Below are positions 17,247 through 27,316 of a stretch of DNA of 64,000 nt, piece by piece; the first letter of the stretch is position 1, and each line of letters begins with the position of its first letter. Both the position numbers and the translations under genes were made by a program. The notes under the pieces were generated by a model that worked only from the letters and a program-made list of their open reading frames with translations, made no database searches and was not told the DNA's origin. The stretch covers positions 1 to 64,000 of the forward strand of contig JAFYOU010000014.1 of NCBI GenBank assembly GCA_017560095.1, given 5' to 3'. Origin of the DNA: Candidatus Gastranaerophilales bacterium. GTDB lineage: Bacteria; Cyanobacteriota; Vampirovibrionia; Gastranaerophilales; Gastranaerophilaceae.

Positions 17247-20200
17247 TATTCATCCCTTAACTTAACACCAGAGATTTTTGTAACACCTTTATCTTTTTGA
17301 GTTACACCAATCATTCTATCAGCGTTATCTAACATTGGTTTTCTTAATGACACAACAACAAACTGTGCTGTTTTTGATTGATTTGTAATGATTGTTGATA
17401 ATCTTTCAACATTTGGCCCATCTAAATGCATATCGACCTCATCAAATGCATAAAATGGAGATGGTAAATATTTTTGAATGGCAAATACAAAAGCTAACGC
17501 TGTTAAAGATTTCTCGCCACCAGACATGCCAGCTAATTTTTGATTTTTCTTATCTCTAATATTTGCAACAAACGTCAAACCGCCACTAAATGGATCAGTT
17601 TCATTTTCAAGATATAGACTTCCTGTGCCTTCTGAAATTTGAGCAAAAACTTCTTTAAAATTATTATTTATAGCATGGTATGCCTCTAAGAACGTTTCTT
17701 TTTTAAGATTTTGATAACCATTCATACGAGATTTAATTTCATTTTTCTCATTTTCCAGTGTCATCACTTTTTCTTTATAAGCGTTTTGACGTTCCATAAC
17801 TTCATCATATTCAGTTAACGCACGCATATTAACATCACCTAGTGCGTCCATTTTCTTTTGAAGAGCATTAATTTTTGAAGTTATTTCATCAAGCGAAATT
17901 TCTGTTTTTTCAAGCTCTTTATAATTAATTCCAGCTTCTTCAAGCTCCTTAAGAATCGCTTCAAGCATTGGTTCTAATTCGCGTCTTCTTGCTTTATAGC
18001 TTTCTTCTTGTTCGGCCAATCTTTCAAGCTCATCAGAAGTTTTATTTTTAGATGTTTTTAAATTTAAAAGTTCCTCATTTAGCTCATCACGCTTAGTTTG
18101 AAGTTCTTTTAAATTTTTACCAAGTTCTTCGATTTCTTTTTCAAGATTTTCAAGCTCAATTTTCAGCTCACCAATTTCAGCCTTAAATTGTTCTTTTTCA
18201 ACTGCAAGGCCTTCATTATCTTTAGTTAATTTTTTAATATCATTTTCACGAGTTACAATTTGACTTTGTTGGAATTTAATTTGATTTTGATCTTTTTCAA
18301 TATCATTCTCTTTAGTCATTATTGCTTTTTCAATATTTTTAATATCATCTTCAACAACTGATGTTTTTTCGCGAAGTTTCTTTAGTTCACCTTCGTCAAT
18401 TAATTTTTCAACTTGTTCAAGCTCTTCTTGTTTTTCTTGGATTTTATCCATTAATTTAATGTGTTTATTTTCCAATAAATCAAGTTCTTTAGATAATTTC
18501 GAATTAGCTTCTTTTAAAAGTTTTAATTGATTTTCACCTTCTTTTATAAAATCAGAAGAAGTTTCATTATTAGCAATCAAATTTTTAAGTTCAATTTTAG
18601 CCGAATTAAGAGCATTTAATGAAGTTGAATATTTTTGTCTAGTATCTTCCAAACGACGCTCTAAATCTTTTTGAAGCTGAACTAAATCGCGCGCTTCTTG
18701 TTCATATTTAACTAAAGCTTTTTTATATTTTTCAAGTTCTCTCTCTTGGGTTTTATCAAATAAACCTGTTGTTTTCTTTTTAGCGCCACCTGTGATTAAA
18801 CCAGATTTTTCAGTAATATCCCCTTCAAGAGTTACTACCCTATATTTACCAGCGAGCTTTTTAGCGCAATTTTCATCTTCAACAACAACTGTTTCACCTA
18901 ATGCAAAATAAAAAGCATCTAAATATTGATCATCAAAATCAATCAAGTTGATTGCAAAATCTATTACACCTTTTTCTTTAGGTAGCGTCATTCTAGTTGG
19001 AGCTTTTTTGATTATGCTCATTGGAATAAACGAGGCTCTATCTCTTCCTTGAGAACGAAGAACTTGAATTGCCCTATATGCTACATCTTGATCATCAACA
19101 ACAATTGAAGCTGCACGAGCTCCCATAGCAACATTAATCGCATCAATGTATTCTTCTTCAATATCTGCTAATTGCGCTAATGGCTGATGAACGCCAGCAA
19201 TTTTAGCATTCATTACAGTTTCAATACCTGAACCCATTCCAACAGATTTATAAGCATTTTTATTAGCATCTAAAATAGCTATTCTTTTTTGAGCTTGTTG
19301 AATATTATAATAAGCATCTTCTTTTTTAGTTTTTGTTTTATCTAATTCTTCAAAAGTTTTAGTTTGAATAATTTTACATTCTTCAACTTCTTGGCTTAAA
19401 GTTTCAACTTGAACACTTAATTTATCTTTTTCACTTTCAAAAACTTTAGCTGAATTTAAAAGCTTATCCATTTGTTCTTTAATGGATTTCATTTTTTCTT
19501 CATTGTTTTTATATGTATTATCAAGTGGCAATTGTTCTTTAATTAATTGAGTTTCAGAGTCTTTTAATTCATCTAATTCTTTTCTTAATTTATTTCTATT
19601 TTGAATATGCTCATCTGCTGATTTATTTAAACCAGTCATTTCTGAAATAATGTGCGCTAACTCTTCTTTTTTAGCTTTTAATTGTTCATTTAATTCTTCT
19701 AACTCTTTATTTTTTTCAACAATAGCTAGAGTATATTCTTGGATTTTTTGTTTTTGAACCTCTATACCATTTTTATAACCTTCAATAGCTTTTAAATTAT
19801 CAAGGGTAGTTTTTTCGCATTGAGCAATAGCTGAATTTTTTCTCTCAATTGCACCTTTTTTTTCTTCCGCAGTTTTCTTAACTTCAAGTTGTTTTTCTTC
19901 ACCTTGAGCTCGAACTTGAGCATTAACTTCATCATACTTTGCTTTAGTGTCTGCGATTTTTGATTCAGCTTCTTTTAATTTTTGAGTTAATTCTTTTTTA
20001 GTTTTTGTTGCTAATAAAATGTTTTGATGAACAAGTTCTAGCGCTCTTTGAGTATCAAAATATTTGGCTGATTGAATTTTTGTTTCAAGTTCAGTTTTTT
20101 CATCTTTAAATTTTTTATATTTAAGAGCAACTTCGCGCTCCTGTTTTAATTGTTCGATTCGATTATCAATTTCATTCATCAAGATATTGGTATTAGCCAC

Positions 20201-20746
20201 CCTATCTTCAACACTTTGAATTTGTTCTGTTGCTAGGTTGATTTTTCTATCGAAATCAGCAGTTCCTGCAATTTCATCAATAATTTTACGGCGCTCATTG
20301 GGAGAACATTTTGTAATTTCTGTTACATCCCCTTGCATCATTACGTTGTAGCTATTTGGAGAAATATTGTATTTTTCTAATTCTAGGTGAATCTGGGTTA
20401 AGGTAGCGGGCTTATCATTATAATAATAATTTGACTGAACACCATTTTTACCTTTTTTTATGTGTCTTTTAATTGAAAACTCATTTTGCTCATCATCATC
20501 CGAAAAAGTAACTTTAACGGAAGCTTCCCCACGCTTATTGTGGTTTGTAATTAAATCTGCAACGCCTTGTTCGGAGCGCAACGTACGAGCAGTAGTTAAA
20601 CCCAAAGCAAATAAAACAGAATCAATAATATTAGACTTTCCAGAACCGTTTGGCCCTGAAATCGCAGTAAAACCACGCATCAAAGGAACAGTTACCTTAT
20701 TTGCAAAGGATTTAAAGTTGTCAATTTCAATCTCTTTTATATACAT
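17246..20746 (-). CDS. smc: Chromosome segregation ATPase SMC
   Basis: Condensin ATPase that organises and segregates the chromosome. The full 1166-aa architecture is present: N-terminal head with Walker A GPNGSGKSN (31-39), long coiled coil, hinge at about 490-660 (GSGIETVMNAKIAGVHQPLAQLADIEE...), second coiled coil, and the C-terminal head with signature MSGGEKSLTALAF and Walker B FYAFDEVDMHLD. It begins a smc-scpA-scpB operon (TAATG junctions) with a recognisable promoter 40-70 bp upstream. This three-gene contiguity is seen in only some lineages. Confidence 0.97.
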   Translation of the reverse strand: MYIKEIEIDNFKSFANKVTVPLMRGFTAISGPNGSGKSNIIDSVLFALGLTTARTLRSEQGVADLITNHNKRGEASVKVTFSDDDEQNEFSIKRHIKKGKNGVQSNYYYNDKPATLTQIHLELEKYNISPNSYNVMMQGDVTEITKCSPNERRKIIDEIAGTADFDRKINLATEQIQSVEDRVANTNILMNEIDNRIEQLKQEREVALKYKKFKDEKTELETKIQSAKYFDTQRALELVHQNILLATKTKKELTQKLKEAESKIADTKAKYDEVNAQVRAQGEEKQLEVKKTAEEKKGAIERKNSAIAQCEKTTLDNLKAIEGYKNGIEVQKQKIQEYTLAIVEKNKELEELNEQLKAKKEELAHIISEMTGLNKSADEHIQNRNKLRKELDELKDSETQLIKEQLPLDNTYKNNEEKMKSIKEQMDKLLNSAKVFESEKDKLSVQVETLSQEVEECKIIQTKTFEELDKTKTKKEDAYYNIQQAQKRIAILDANKNAYKSVGMGSGIETVMNAKIAGVHQPLAQLADIEEEYIDAINVAMGARAASIVVDDQDVAYRAIQVLRSQGRDRASFIPMSIIKKAPTRMTLPKEKGVIDFAINLIDFDDQYLDAFYFALGETVVVEDENCAKKLAGKYRVVTLEGDITEKSGLITGGAKKKTTGLFDKTQERELEKYKKALVKYEQEARDLVQLQKDLERRLEDTRQKYSTSLNALNSAKIELKNLIANNETSSDFIKEGENQLKLLKEANSKLSKELDLLENKHIKLMDKIQEKQEELEQVEKLIDEGELKKLREKTSVVEDDIKNIEKAIMTKENDIEKDQNQIKFQQSQIVTRENDIKKLTKDNEGLAVEKEQFKAEIGELKIELENLEKEIEELGKNLKELQTKRDELNEELLNLKTSKNKTSDELERLAEQEESYKARRRELEPMLEAILKELEEAGINYKELEKTEISLDEITSKINALQKKMDALGDVNMRALTEYDEVMERQNAYKEKVMTLENEKNEIKSRMNGYQNLKKETFLEAYHAINNNFKEVFAQISEGTGSLYLENETDPFSGGLTFVANIRDKKNQKLAGMSGGEKSLTALAFVFAIQKYLPSPFYAFDEVDMHLDGPNVERLSTIITNQSKTAQFVVVSLRKPMLDNADRMIGVTQKDKGVTKISGVKLRDE

Positions 20747-20784
20747 CTACTTATTTGTAAACTCTTAATCAGCCTAGTATATTA

Positions 20785-20814
20785 ATTAGACTATAAACCA
20801 ATAAGGCATGTCAA
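20785..20814 (-). promoter_or_regulatory. Predicted promoter for smc-scpA-scpB
   Basis: On the minus strand a perfect TTGACA (20814-20809) is followed after 18 bp by TCTAAT (20790-20785). The predicted transcription start would be near 20778, giving a leader of about 30 nt before the smc ATG. Confidence 0.5.
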
Positions 20815-20828
20815 ATTTATTATAAAAA

Positions 20829-22115
20829 TTAATATCTATTTAAAATATAGTTTTTATTTATAAATTCACCATTTTGCTTTTTAGAATAAAGCTCAATATA
20901 TTTATCTGTCATTACATTAATTCTCGATATTGGCCAAAACATAAAATTAGCTCTGCCGATTATTCTTTCTTTTGGCAAAGTACCCCAAAAACGACTATCT
21001 TGAGAATTACCTCTATTATCTCCCATCATAAAATAATGTCCTTCAGGAATTATGAATGGCCCACAAAACATATTGTCTTGACATGGAGTCCAATCAGTTT
21101 TAGATGCAATATATGGTTCCTCTAATGGTTCATCATTTATATAAACTTTGTATTCATCTAATTTTCCGTTATATTTCACTTCAAATTTATCGTTTGGCAT
21201 TCCAACTACTCTTTTAATAAATGCCATATCCTTGCACATTATACCCGATAATCTTGAAAATATCGAAAATATATCATTTCTAAGTTGAACTTCAGGAGGA
21301 TAAAAAACCAAAATATCTCCACGTTTAATTTCTTTTTTTGGAAAATCAAGCTTTTCAACAAAAACTCTATCTTTTTCTAGTATTGTATATCGCATAGAAC
21401 CCGATGGTATCCATCTAAGTTCACCTATAAAAAATCTAATAACAATCACACAAACTATAACAAAAAGAATAGTCGAGATAATTTCACGAGTAAAATCAAT
21501 TTCTTTTTCATTGCCATTTTCATCTTTAACTTCATCAAAAAGAATTTTTTTAAGAAAATAAACAAATCCTCTTTCTTTTGTTTTTTTAATAAATTCAAAA
21601 AACTCTTCTTTTTTATTTTCAAACCAAAAAACCAATGCCTCTTTTGCTTTTTTGACAAAATTTTTATCATCCAAAATTAAATACAATAAAATGATCCAAA
21701 CAAACAATGAAACTGAAAATACTCCTAAAAATTTCAAGAATGAATTATATGGCTTATGATAATTATTGTTTAAAGTCTTAATATCATTTAATTTTGAATT
21801 AGGGTAAATTTCAAAAATATAGCTTGAAATATTGTTTATCAACTCTTTTTGGTTATCTATTTTAACTGGCAAAGCAAGATAAAAAATATCATCTTCTTGT
21901 TTACAAGACGAATATTTTACACCCAAATCTGCAATTTTATTTTCTAATTTTTCTACATTTACATTTTTTACGCTATATTCAAGAATTACTCCTCTTTTTA
22001 AAAAATAATTAAGGGTTTGATTATTTTGATTATAAATAATACAAATCAATACAAAAACTATCAAAAATATTATCAATTTAATTTTCTTTGCAAATATTAT
22101 TTTAATCTTTTCCAA
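20829..22115 (-). CDS. lepB: Signal peptidase I with N-terminal extension
   Basis: Membrane serine protease removing signal peptides from exported proteins. The catalytic part (about 210-428) has SGSM with nucleophile S240, the general base Lys in FIKRVVG (K301) and the GDNRGNSQDSRFWG box. At 428 aa it is far longer than usual. The first 210 residues add a TM at about 13-28, a soluble stretch and a second TM at about 135-153, before the TM (about 212-232) that normally precedes the catalytic domain. The extra stretch (RGVILEYSVKNVNVEKLENKI) resembles the first periplasmic domain of SecF/SecD. That comparison is inference. It is the last gene of the lipid A-region run, starting 2 bp after the polyprenyl synthase gene. 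Confidence 0.9.
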   Translation of the reverse strand: MEKIKIIFAKKIKLIIFLIVFVLICIIYNQNNQTLNYFLKRGVILEYSVKNVNVEKLENKIADLGVKYSSCKQEDDIFYLALPVKIDNQKELINNISSYIFEIYPNSKLNDIKTLNNNYHKPYNSFLKFLGVFSVSLFVWIILLYLILDDKNFVKKAKEALVFWFENKKEEFFEFIKKTKERGFVYFLKKILFDEVKDENGNEKEIDFTREIISTILFVIVCVIVIRFFIGELRWIPSGSMRYTILEKDRVFVEKLDFPKKEIKRGDILVFYPPEVQLRNDIFSIFSRLSGIMCKDMAFIKRVVGMPNDKFEVKYNGKLDEYKVYINDEPLEEPYIASKTDWTPCQDNMFCGPFIIPEGHYFMMGDNRGNSQDSRFWGTLPKERIIGRANFMFWPISRINVMTDKYIELYSKKQNGEFINKNYILNRY

Positions 22116-22117
22116 AA

Positions 22118-22927
22118 TTAACTCCTTAATGTGTAATTTGTTAGCTCTATTAAAGATACTTTATAAATTGAATCTTCAATTAAATCTAGTTCTTTAAGCG
22201 CAATTTTTTTTATATTCTCAACGTATTCAATCGATTTTTCTATTGACGAGTATATCATAGGCAAAGTATAGTTGCCATTTTTAATATCTGATTTATCTTT
22301 TTTAAAATTATCTATATCATTTTTAATTTGAAAAGCAAGTGCATAATTTTTAATAAAATTTAAAAGATTTTCATTTTTCGATGTACTTGTAAATAATGCT
22401 TCAAGCCCTGCTATAAAAAGGTTGGCTGTTTTTGCTGAGGTTTTATTTAAATACGTTTCAATATCAGTTAATTGGTTTAAATTTTCATTTTGTTTAATTT
22501 CGCCTTGAATTGTAGCTTTTATTCTTTTTGCAAAAATTTTAGATATTTCAAGCGTTGTAAAGCTAATTTTTTCTAATGCAATAGACAAAAGCAAGTCACC
22601 TTCTAAAACTGCAAGCTTTGAACCATACTTTTCAAAAAATGTTGGATTATTTCTTCTTATTTTTTCCTCATCAATAATATCATCATGAATTAAAGAAGCA
22701 TTATGAATTAATTCTGTAATCAATGCAATATCTACTACGAGCGGATTTTCTATTTTTAAAATTCTTGCAAATAAAAAAATAAAAATTGGGCGAAGTCTTT
22801 TAGGATTTGCAAAAATAAATTTTTCCAAATCATAAGTTAAGAAGTTATTCTCTTTAAGAATAACTTCTTTTAAAGTATTTTCAAATAATTCTAATTCATT
22901 TTTTATTGGGGAAATTATTTTATTCAT
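22118..22927 (-). CDS. Polyprenyl diphosphate synthase
   Basis: Trans-isoprenyl diphosphate synthase making the C-chain for quinones or a carrier lipid. It has the first Asp-rich motif HDDIIDEEKIRR and a second motif reduced to NDIDNFKKD (usually DDxxD); GKRLRP-like ANPKRLRPIFIF precedes them. 269 aa is short for the family (about 300-350), mostly because the C-terminus ends early. Activity is plausible because the key Asp residues of the first motif remain, but chain length is not predictable. The start overlaps the M29 peptidase stop by one base. Confidence 0.82.
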   Translation of the reverse strand: MNKIISPIKNELELFENTLKEVILKENNFLTYDLEKFIFANPKRLRPIFIFLFARILKIENPLVVDIALITELIHNASLIHDDIIDEEKIRRNNPTFFEKYGSKLAVLEGDLLLSIALEKISFTTLEISKIFAKRIKATIQGEIKQNENLNQLTDIETYLNKTSAKTANLFIAGLEALFTSTSKNENLLNFIKNYALAFQIKNDIDNFKKDKSDIKNGNYTLPMIYSSIEKSIEYVENIKKIALKELDLIEDSIYKVSLIELTNYTLRS

Positions 22928-24033
22928 TAAATTATAAATTTTCCGTTTTCATAAATTAATTTATCATCAACAAAAATTTGACCACCGTTTTTCATATTTT
23001 TAATCATATCCCAGTGGAGTCCAGATTGATTTTTACCACCAGCTTCAGGATAGCTTGCACCAAGCGCTATATGAATTGAACCGCCAATTTTTTCATCAAA
23101 AAGAATGTTACCTGTAACATCTTGAATTCTGTCATTTGTTCCAATTGCAACTTCGCCAACAAACTTTGAACCTTCATCCATTTCTAGCATTCTACATAAA
23201 AAATCATTTCCAATTTCAGCATGATATTCAACAGCTTTACCGTTTTCAAATTTAATATAAACTTCCTTAGAAGTTGAACCATGATAATTCTGAGGAAAAT
23301 CAAAATAAATCGTGCCAGATGCACTATCTTCAACAGGAGAGGTGAAAATTTCACCATCCGGAAAATTCATATTACCCGAGCATGGTACCCAAGTTCTTCC
23401 AGCAGTAGAAAATGTAATATCTGTCTTTTCTCCAACAATTCTGATTTTGGATGTTTTATTTAAAATATCAACCAATCTTTTTTGTTCATTATCTATTTCA
23501 ATCCATTTTTGAACAGGATTATCTAAATCAAGATAACAAGAATTAATTAAAAATTCACTGTACTCTTCTAAACTCATATTTGCTTCTTGAGCCAAAGCAT
23601 AAGTTGGATAATCAGCTATAACCCAACGCATATCGCCTGAAGCAGAACGTTCTAATCTTTTTGATAAAATAGGTAATGTTGCTTTTGACCTTTTTGCAAC
23701 TTTAGAACTGTCTGCTTTAGCCATATTTTTGATGTTGTTTGGAGCACCAATAAATATCATAACATCTGCACACTCAACTTCTATTTTAGACATTTCATCA
23801 ATGTATTCAAGTTGCTCATCTGATGCATATTTAATGAATGTTTCAGCTAACTCATCCATAGTCGTTCTAACAATTGGATTAGCTCCATTTTGCAAACAAA
23901 GCTTATAAATTTCTTTAACCAATGGTTGAGACTTATCGCCTCTAGCATAAATTATAACTAAGTCACCTTTTGAAACTTTGGTTGAATAGTTAACTAAAAC
24001 ATCTGCGTATTTATTTATCAGTGGATTATACAT
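22927..24033 (-). CDS. M29-family aminopeptidase (thermophilic type)
   Basis: Cytosolic metal-dependent aminopeptidase of family M29 (AmpS/PepS/aminopeptidase T). Family landmarks are seen: NMNFPDGEIFTSPVEDS, GEVAIGTN, DEKIGGSIHIALGASYPE and SGLHWDMI, which supply the Glu, His and Asp ligands for two metal ions. 368 aa is typical. Its one-base overlaps with lpxA and with the polyprenyl synthase gene put it inside the lipid A transcription unit, an association without an obvious biochemical reason. Confidence 0.9.
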   Translation of the reverse strand: MYNPLINKYADVLVNYSTKVSKGDLVIIYARGDKSQPLVKEIYKLCLQNGANPIVRTTMDELAETFIKYASDEQLEYIDEMSKIEVECADVMIFIGAPNNIKNMAKADSSKVAKRSKATLPILSKRLERSASGDMRWVIADYPTYALAQEANMSLEEYSEFLINSCYLDLDNPVQKWIEIDNEQKRLVDILNKTSKIRIVGEKTDITFSTAGRTWVPCSGNMNFPDGEIFTSPVEDSASGTIYFDFPQNYHGSTSKEVYIKFENGKAVEYHAEIGNDFLCRMLEMDEGSKFVGEVAIGTNDRIQDVTGNILFDEKIGGSIHIALGASYPEAGGKNQSGLHWDMIKNMKNGGQIFVDDKLIYENGKFII

Positions 24034-24839
24034 TATTCCTCACTTAAATCATTAACAAAAGCTTTATTTCTTAAAGTACAACCTCTTTTTGAAGTTTTTA
24101 CAAATTCAACAAGACTATCAACGTATTTATCGCCCCTAAATTCCTTTTCAATTTCTTCTAGAGCTTGAGTTGTATTATAACTATCGCTTGTCAAAAGACG
24201 AATTGCTTTATGAATAGCATCGCGAGAGTCTTTTTCAACTCCTTTTCTTCTTAAACCGATTGCATTTAATCCTTTTGGAACAGCAGGAATTCCCTCTGCT
24301 TTGCAATATGGAATAATATCTAATCGAGCAGCACTTGCTCCTGAAACTATTGCCATATCACCAATTCTTAAATTTTGATGGAAAACACTTTGGCCACCCA
24401 AAAATACGCCAAAACCAACTTGACAATGACCACCCAATGTTGCAGCATTTGCCATGATTACATTATCCTTAAGAACACAGTTATGAGCAACATGAGTATA
24501 TGCCATTAACAAGCAATTATTACCAATTATAGTATTGCCTTCGCCAGATGCACGATTAATTGTTGAAAATTCTCTAATCCAGCAATTTTCTCCAATTATA
24601 ACGCCAGTTTTTTCGCCTTTATAGCCAAGGTCTTGTGGTTCTCCGCCAATTGAAGCAAAAGGCGAAACTTTTGTATTTTTCCCAATATGCGCAAATTGTA
24701 TATTGGCACTTTCGCCAATTTTACAACCATCTTCAATTACTACATCTTCGCCAATTATAGCATAGGCACCAATTTCAACATTTTCGCCAATTTTAGCAGT
24801 TTCATGGATAATAGCCGTTGAATGAATCTTGTTTGTCAT
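24033..24839 (-). CDS. lpxA: UDP-GlcNAc acyltransferase LpxA
   Basis: First step of lipid A synthesis: transfers a 3-hydroxyacyl chain from ACP to UDP-GlcNAc. The left-handed beta-helix of hexapeptide repeats begins at once (IHSTAIIHETAKIGENVEIGAYAIIGEDVVIEDG), with the catalytic-His region MAYTHVAHNCVLKDNVIMANAATLGGHCQVG and a helical C-terminus. 268 aa is normal. It lies 17 bp after fabZ. lpxB, which often follows in related gene orders, is not here. Confidence 0.96.
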   Translation of the reverse strand: MTNKIHSTAIIHETAKIGENVEIGAYAIIGEDVVIEDGCKIGESANIQFAHIGKNTKVSPFASIGGEPQDLGYKGEKTGVIIGENCWIREFSTINRASGEGNTIIGNNCLLMAYTHVAHNCVLKDNVIMANAATLGGHCQVGFGVFLGGQSVFHQNLRIGDMAIVSGASAARLDIIPYCKAEGIPAVPKGLNAIGLRRKGVEKDSRDAIHKAIRLLTSDSYNTTQALEEIEKEFRGDKYVDSLVEFVKTSKRGCTLRNKAFVNDLSEE

Positions 24840-24856
24840 TTTTAACCCTTTAATTT

Positions 24857-25303
24857 CTATTTAAGAGCAACTGTCAAAGTTGCTTCTAAGCATAATTTAC
24901 CATCTACAAATGAACGTCCAAAGCATTTAGCAATAGGACCTTTCATTTTAATAACTTCTGTTTCCATTTCAAGCTTGTCACCAGGACGAACTATATTTTT
25001 AAATTTAGCACCATCAACTCCTGCAAAAAGAGTTAATTTGCCTCTATATTCATCCATTAACATTAAAATTGGAGCTGCGGTTTGAGCCAATGCTTCAATT
25101 TGCAATACACCTGGCATAATTGGATTTTCAGGAAAATGACCTTGGAAAAAAGGCTCATTAAATGAAACATTTTTATAGCCTTTTGAATATTTAGAAGGCA
25201 CACATTCCGTAATTCTATCAACCAATAAAAATGGGTATCTATGTGGTAACATTTCAAGGATTTCTTTATAATCCAAAGAAACTGGTGTGATAACTGAGTC
25301 CAT
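24857..25303 (-). CDS. fabZ: (3R)-hydroxyacyl-ACP dehydratase FabZ
   Basis: Dehydrates 3-hydroxyacyl-ACP in fatty acid elongation and competes with LpxA for the same substrate. It is a hot-dog fold with HRYPFLLVDRI and the active-site helix GHFPENPIMPGVLQIEALAQ; predicted catalytic residues are H56 and E70. 148 aa is typical. It sits between lpxC and lpxA in the conserved order, which keeps the balance between membrane lipid and lipid A in one operon. Confidence 0.96.
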   Translation of the reverse strand: MDSVITPVSLDYKEILEMLPHRYPFLLVDRITECVPSKYSKGYKNVSFNEPFFQGHFPENPIMPGVLQIEALAQTAAPILMLMDEYRGKLTLFAGVDGAKFKNIVRPGDKLEMETEVIKMKGPIAKCFGRSFVDGKLCLEATLTVALK

Positions 25304-25324
25304 TTTATATCTCCTCTTTTGAAT

Positions 25325-26143
25325 TTATTTATCTAATATTTGTTTTAAATTTTTGGCTAGTTCACAGTGATATGCGTGCCCCGCTTCAATTGCAATAATT
25401 TTAGCATTAATTTTTAGCGGATTATATCCAGTCAAATATAAATCACCAATAATATCTAATATTTTGTGTTTAGCAGGTTCGTATTTGCTTCTGAGTTCTG
25501 TTGTATAACCATCATCGGTTAAACCAACAGTGTTTTCTATTGTAACCCCTTTTGAATATCCTGCAGCTTGAAATTTTTCCAAATCTTTTAAATATCCAAA
25601 AGTTCTTGCTTCTATAATTTCATCTAAATTATCATTTAATTTAACCCACCTATTATTTAAATCAGGATGGTTAAAATTAACTGCATAAAGTATTGTTGTT
25701 GGGTTTTCATCCGGAATTAATGTAATTGATGAATGGTTGCGCGAATATGTTACCACTTCTGTTAGTATTTTAGTTTGTTCGCTTTCGCCTATAAAACCAA
25801 CTTTATTGAATTCTTCAACCCAAATTTTAGCACTGCCATCAAAAATCGGCATTTCGAATCCTTGAGATTCAAAATAAACATCAAGTGCATCTATTTCACA
25901 TATTGCGCAAGCTGCCATAAAATGCTCAACTAGTGCAATTTTATGCTTTGCACCATTTGCAACATCTGCTAAAATTACACAATGTTCTGTTGAAACTACA
26001 TTGTTTGCTGTTGCTTCTACTACACCATCCCCTATAAAAAAGCGAATTCCTTTTTTATCCGATGGTTTGATTGTTAATTCAACGGGTGCGGCGAACATCA
26101 AACCTGCGCCCGATAGTTTAAAACTAGATTTTACCGTCTTCAT
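25325..26143 (-). CDS. lpxC: UDP-3-O-acyl-GlcNAc deacetylase LpxC
   Basis: Zinc amidase performing the committed step of lipid A synthesis. Predicted zinc ligands are H74 (VEHFMAA), H226 and D230 ([13 protein letters not shown]). The catalytic His is H256 in AGHAYH and the oxyanion/Glu region is at [11 protein letters not shown]. 272 aa lies near the lower end of the family. The start overlaps the 3' end of lpxD by 20 bp, so translation is probably coupled. Confidence 0.96.
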   Translation of the reverse strand: MKTVKSSFKLSGAGLMFAAPVELTIKPSDKKGIRFFIGDGVVEATANNVVSTEHCVILADVANGAKHKIALVEHFMAACAICEIDALDVYFESQGFEMPIFDGSAKIWVEEFNKVGFIGESEQTKILTEVVTYSRNHSSITLIPDENPTTILYAVNFNHPDLNNRWVKLNDNLDEIIEARTFGYLKDLEKFQAAGYSKGVTIENTVGLTDDGYTTELRSKYEPAKHKILDIIGDLYLTGYNPLKINAKIIAIEAGHAYHCELAKNLKQILDK

Positions 26144-27233
26144 TTAAAAATTTCTCATAATCTTCTAATAAATGTTGATATTTTTTATATTTTTGAACCA
26201 TTACTTCTGCTTCATCCAAGTATTTTAATCTCTTAATAAAATCCTTTCTTAATACTGCAGGAGCACCCATCACAACTGATTTTTTAGGGAAAGATTTAGA
26301 AACGCCCGCTTGAGCTAAAATAATTGAATCATCTCCAATTTCAATATGATCTTTTAAGCCTGCTTGTCCTGCGATAACAACTCTATCACCAATCACACAA
26401 GAGCCTGCAATACCAACTTGAGAAACAATTGTACAAGCTTTGCCAATTCTACAGTTATGACCAATCATAACAAGGTCATCAATTTTTGTTTGAGAACCAA
26501 TTACTGTATCTTCTACGGTTCCTCTATCAATACATGTGTTTGCGCCAATTTCAACGTCATCACCAATTTCAACTGAACCCAATGATGGAATTTTAAACAC
26601 TTTAACATCGGTGTTAACTTCTTTAATAGCGCCTTCAGCGCGAGCTTGTTCAATATTATTTGGAGCTTCTGTTACAAAAGAAAAACCATCCGCACCAATA
26701 CTTGCACCATGATGAATTACACAACGAGAACCAATTTTAATAAAATCGCCAATATTAACGCCTGGATGAAATAAACAATCCGAACCAATTACAGCACTTT
26801 TCCCAACATAAACATTTGGCATAAGAGCAGTGTTATCGCCAATTACTGCATCACGTCCAACAAAAACATTTGCGCCAATTGAAACATTTTGACCAAGTTT
26901 TGCACTAGGGTCAACAACGGCTGTTGGATGAATATTTCTTGGAGTATCAGGAGCAATATAAAACACATTTAATAGTTTCATGAAAGCCAATCTTGGGCGC
27001 TCTACTTCAATTGTCGAAATGCCATCCAAATTAACTCCAAGAGGCACTAAAACAGCTTTAGCTTTGGATGAGCCCATATTTTGAATTTCATCTTCATTCA
27101 TAGCTAATGCTAATGTATTTTCATCAGCAATTTTAGGTGGCGCTACTTTATCAATAACAACATCTTCAACTTTAGTCAAAATACCGCCTACAATTTGAGC
27201 TAACTCTTCAAGGCTAAATTTTTTCTCACCCAT
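26124..27233 (-). CDS. lpxD: UDP-3-O-(acyl)glucosamine N-acyltransferase LpxD
   Basis: Third enzyme of lipid A synthesis, N-acylating UDP-3-O-acyl-glucosamine. It has the N-terminal uridine-binding domain ([14 protein letters not shown]) followed by a long hexapeptide beta-helix, with the catalytic-His segment [23 protein letters not shown], and a C-terminal helix. 369 aa, within range. A strong ribosome site (AAGGGAG) precedes the ATG. First of the lpxD-lpxC-fabZ-lpxA run; the 83-bp gap to the heptose gene may hold its promoter. Confidence 0.95.
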   Translation of the reverse strand: MGEKKFSLEELAQIVGGILTKVEDVVIDKVAPPKIADENTLALAMNEDEIQNMGSSKAKAVLVPLGVNLDGISTIEVERPRLAFMKLLNVFYIAPDTPRNIHPTAVVDPSAKLGQNVSIGANVFVGRDAVIGDNTALMPNVYVGKSAVIGSDCLFHPGVNIGDFIKIGSRCVIHHGASIGADGFSFVTEAPNNIEQARAEGAIKEVNTDVKVFKIPSLGSVEIGDDVEIGANTCIDRGTVEDTVIGSQTKIDDLVMIGHNCRIGKACTIVSQVGIAGSCVIGDRVVIAGQAGLKDHIEIGDDSIILAQAGVSKSFPKKSVVMGAPAVLRKDFIKRLKYLDEAEVMVQKYKKYQHLLEDYEKFLNEDGKI

Positions 27234-27316
27234 ACGACACTCCCTTAATATAACTAGTCTTTGTAAAATTATTTTATAACAATTGCAAAAAAAATGCTAA
27301 TTTCTTAATAAAATTT

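Noticed and set aside
22118-22927. Polyprenyl synthase as inactive because the second Asp-rich motif is altered
   Set aside because: The motif NDIDNF retains Asp residues and the first motif is intact, so loss of activity is not supported by sequence alone.
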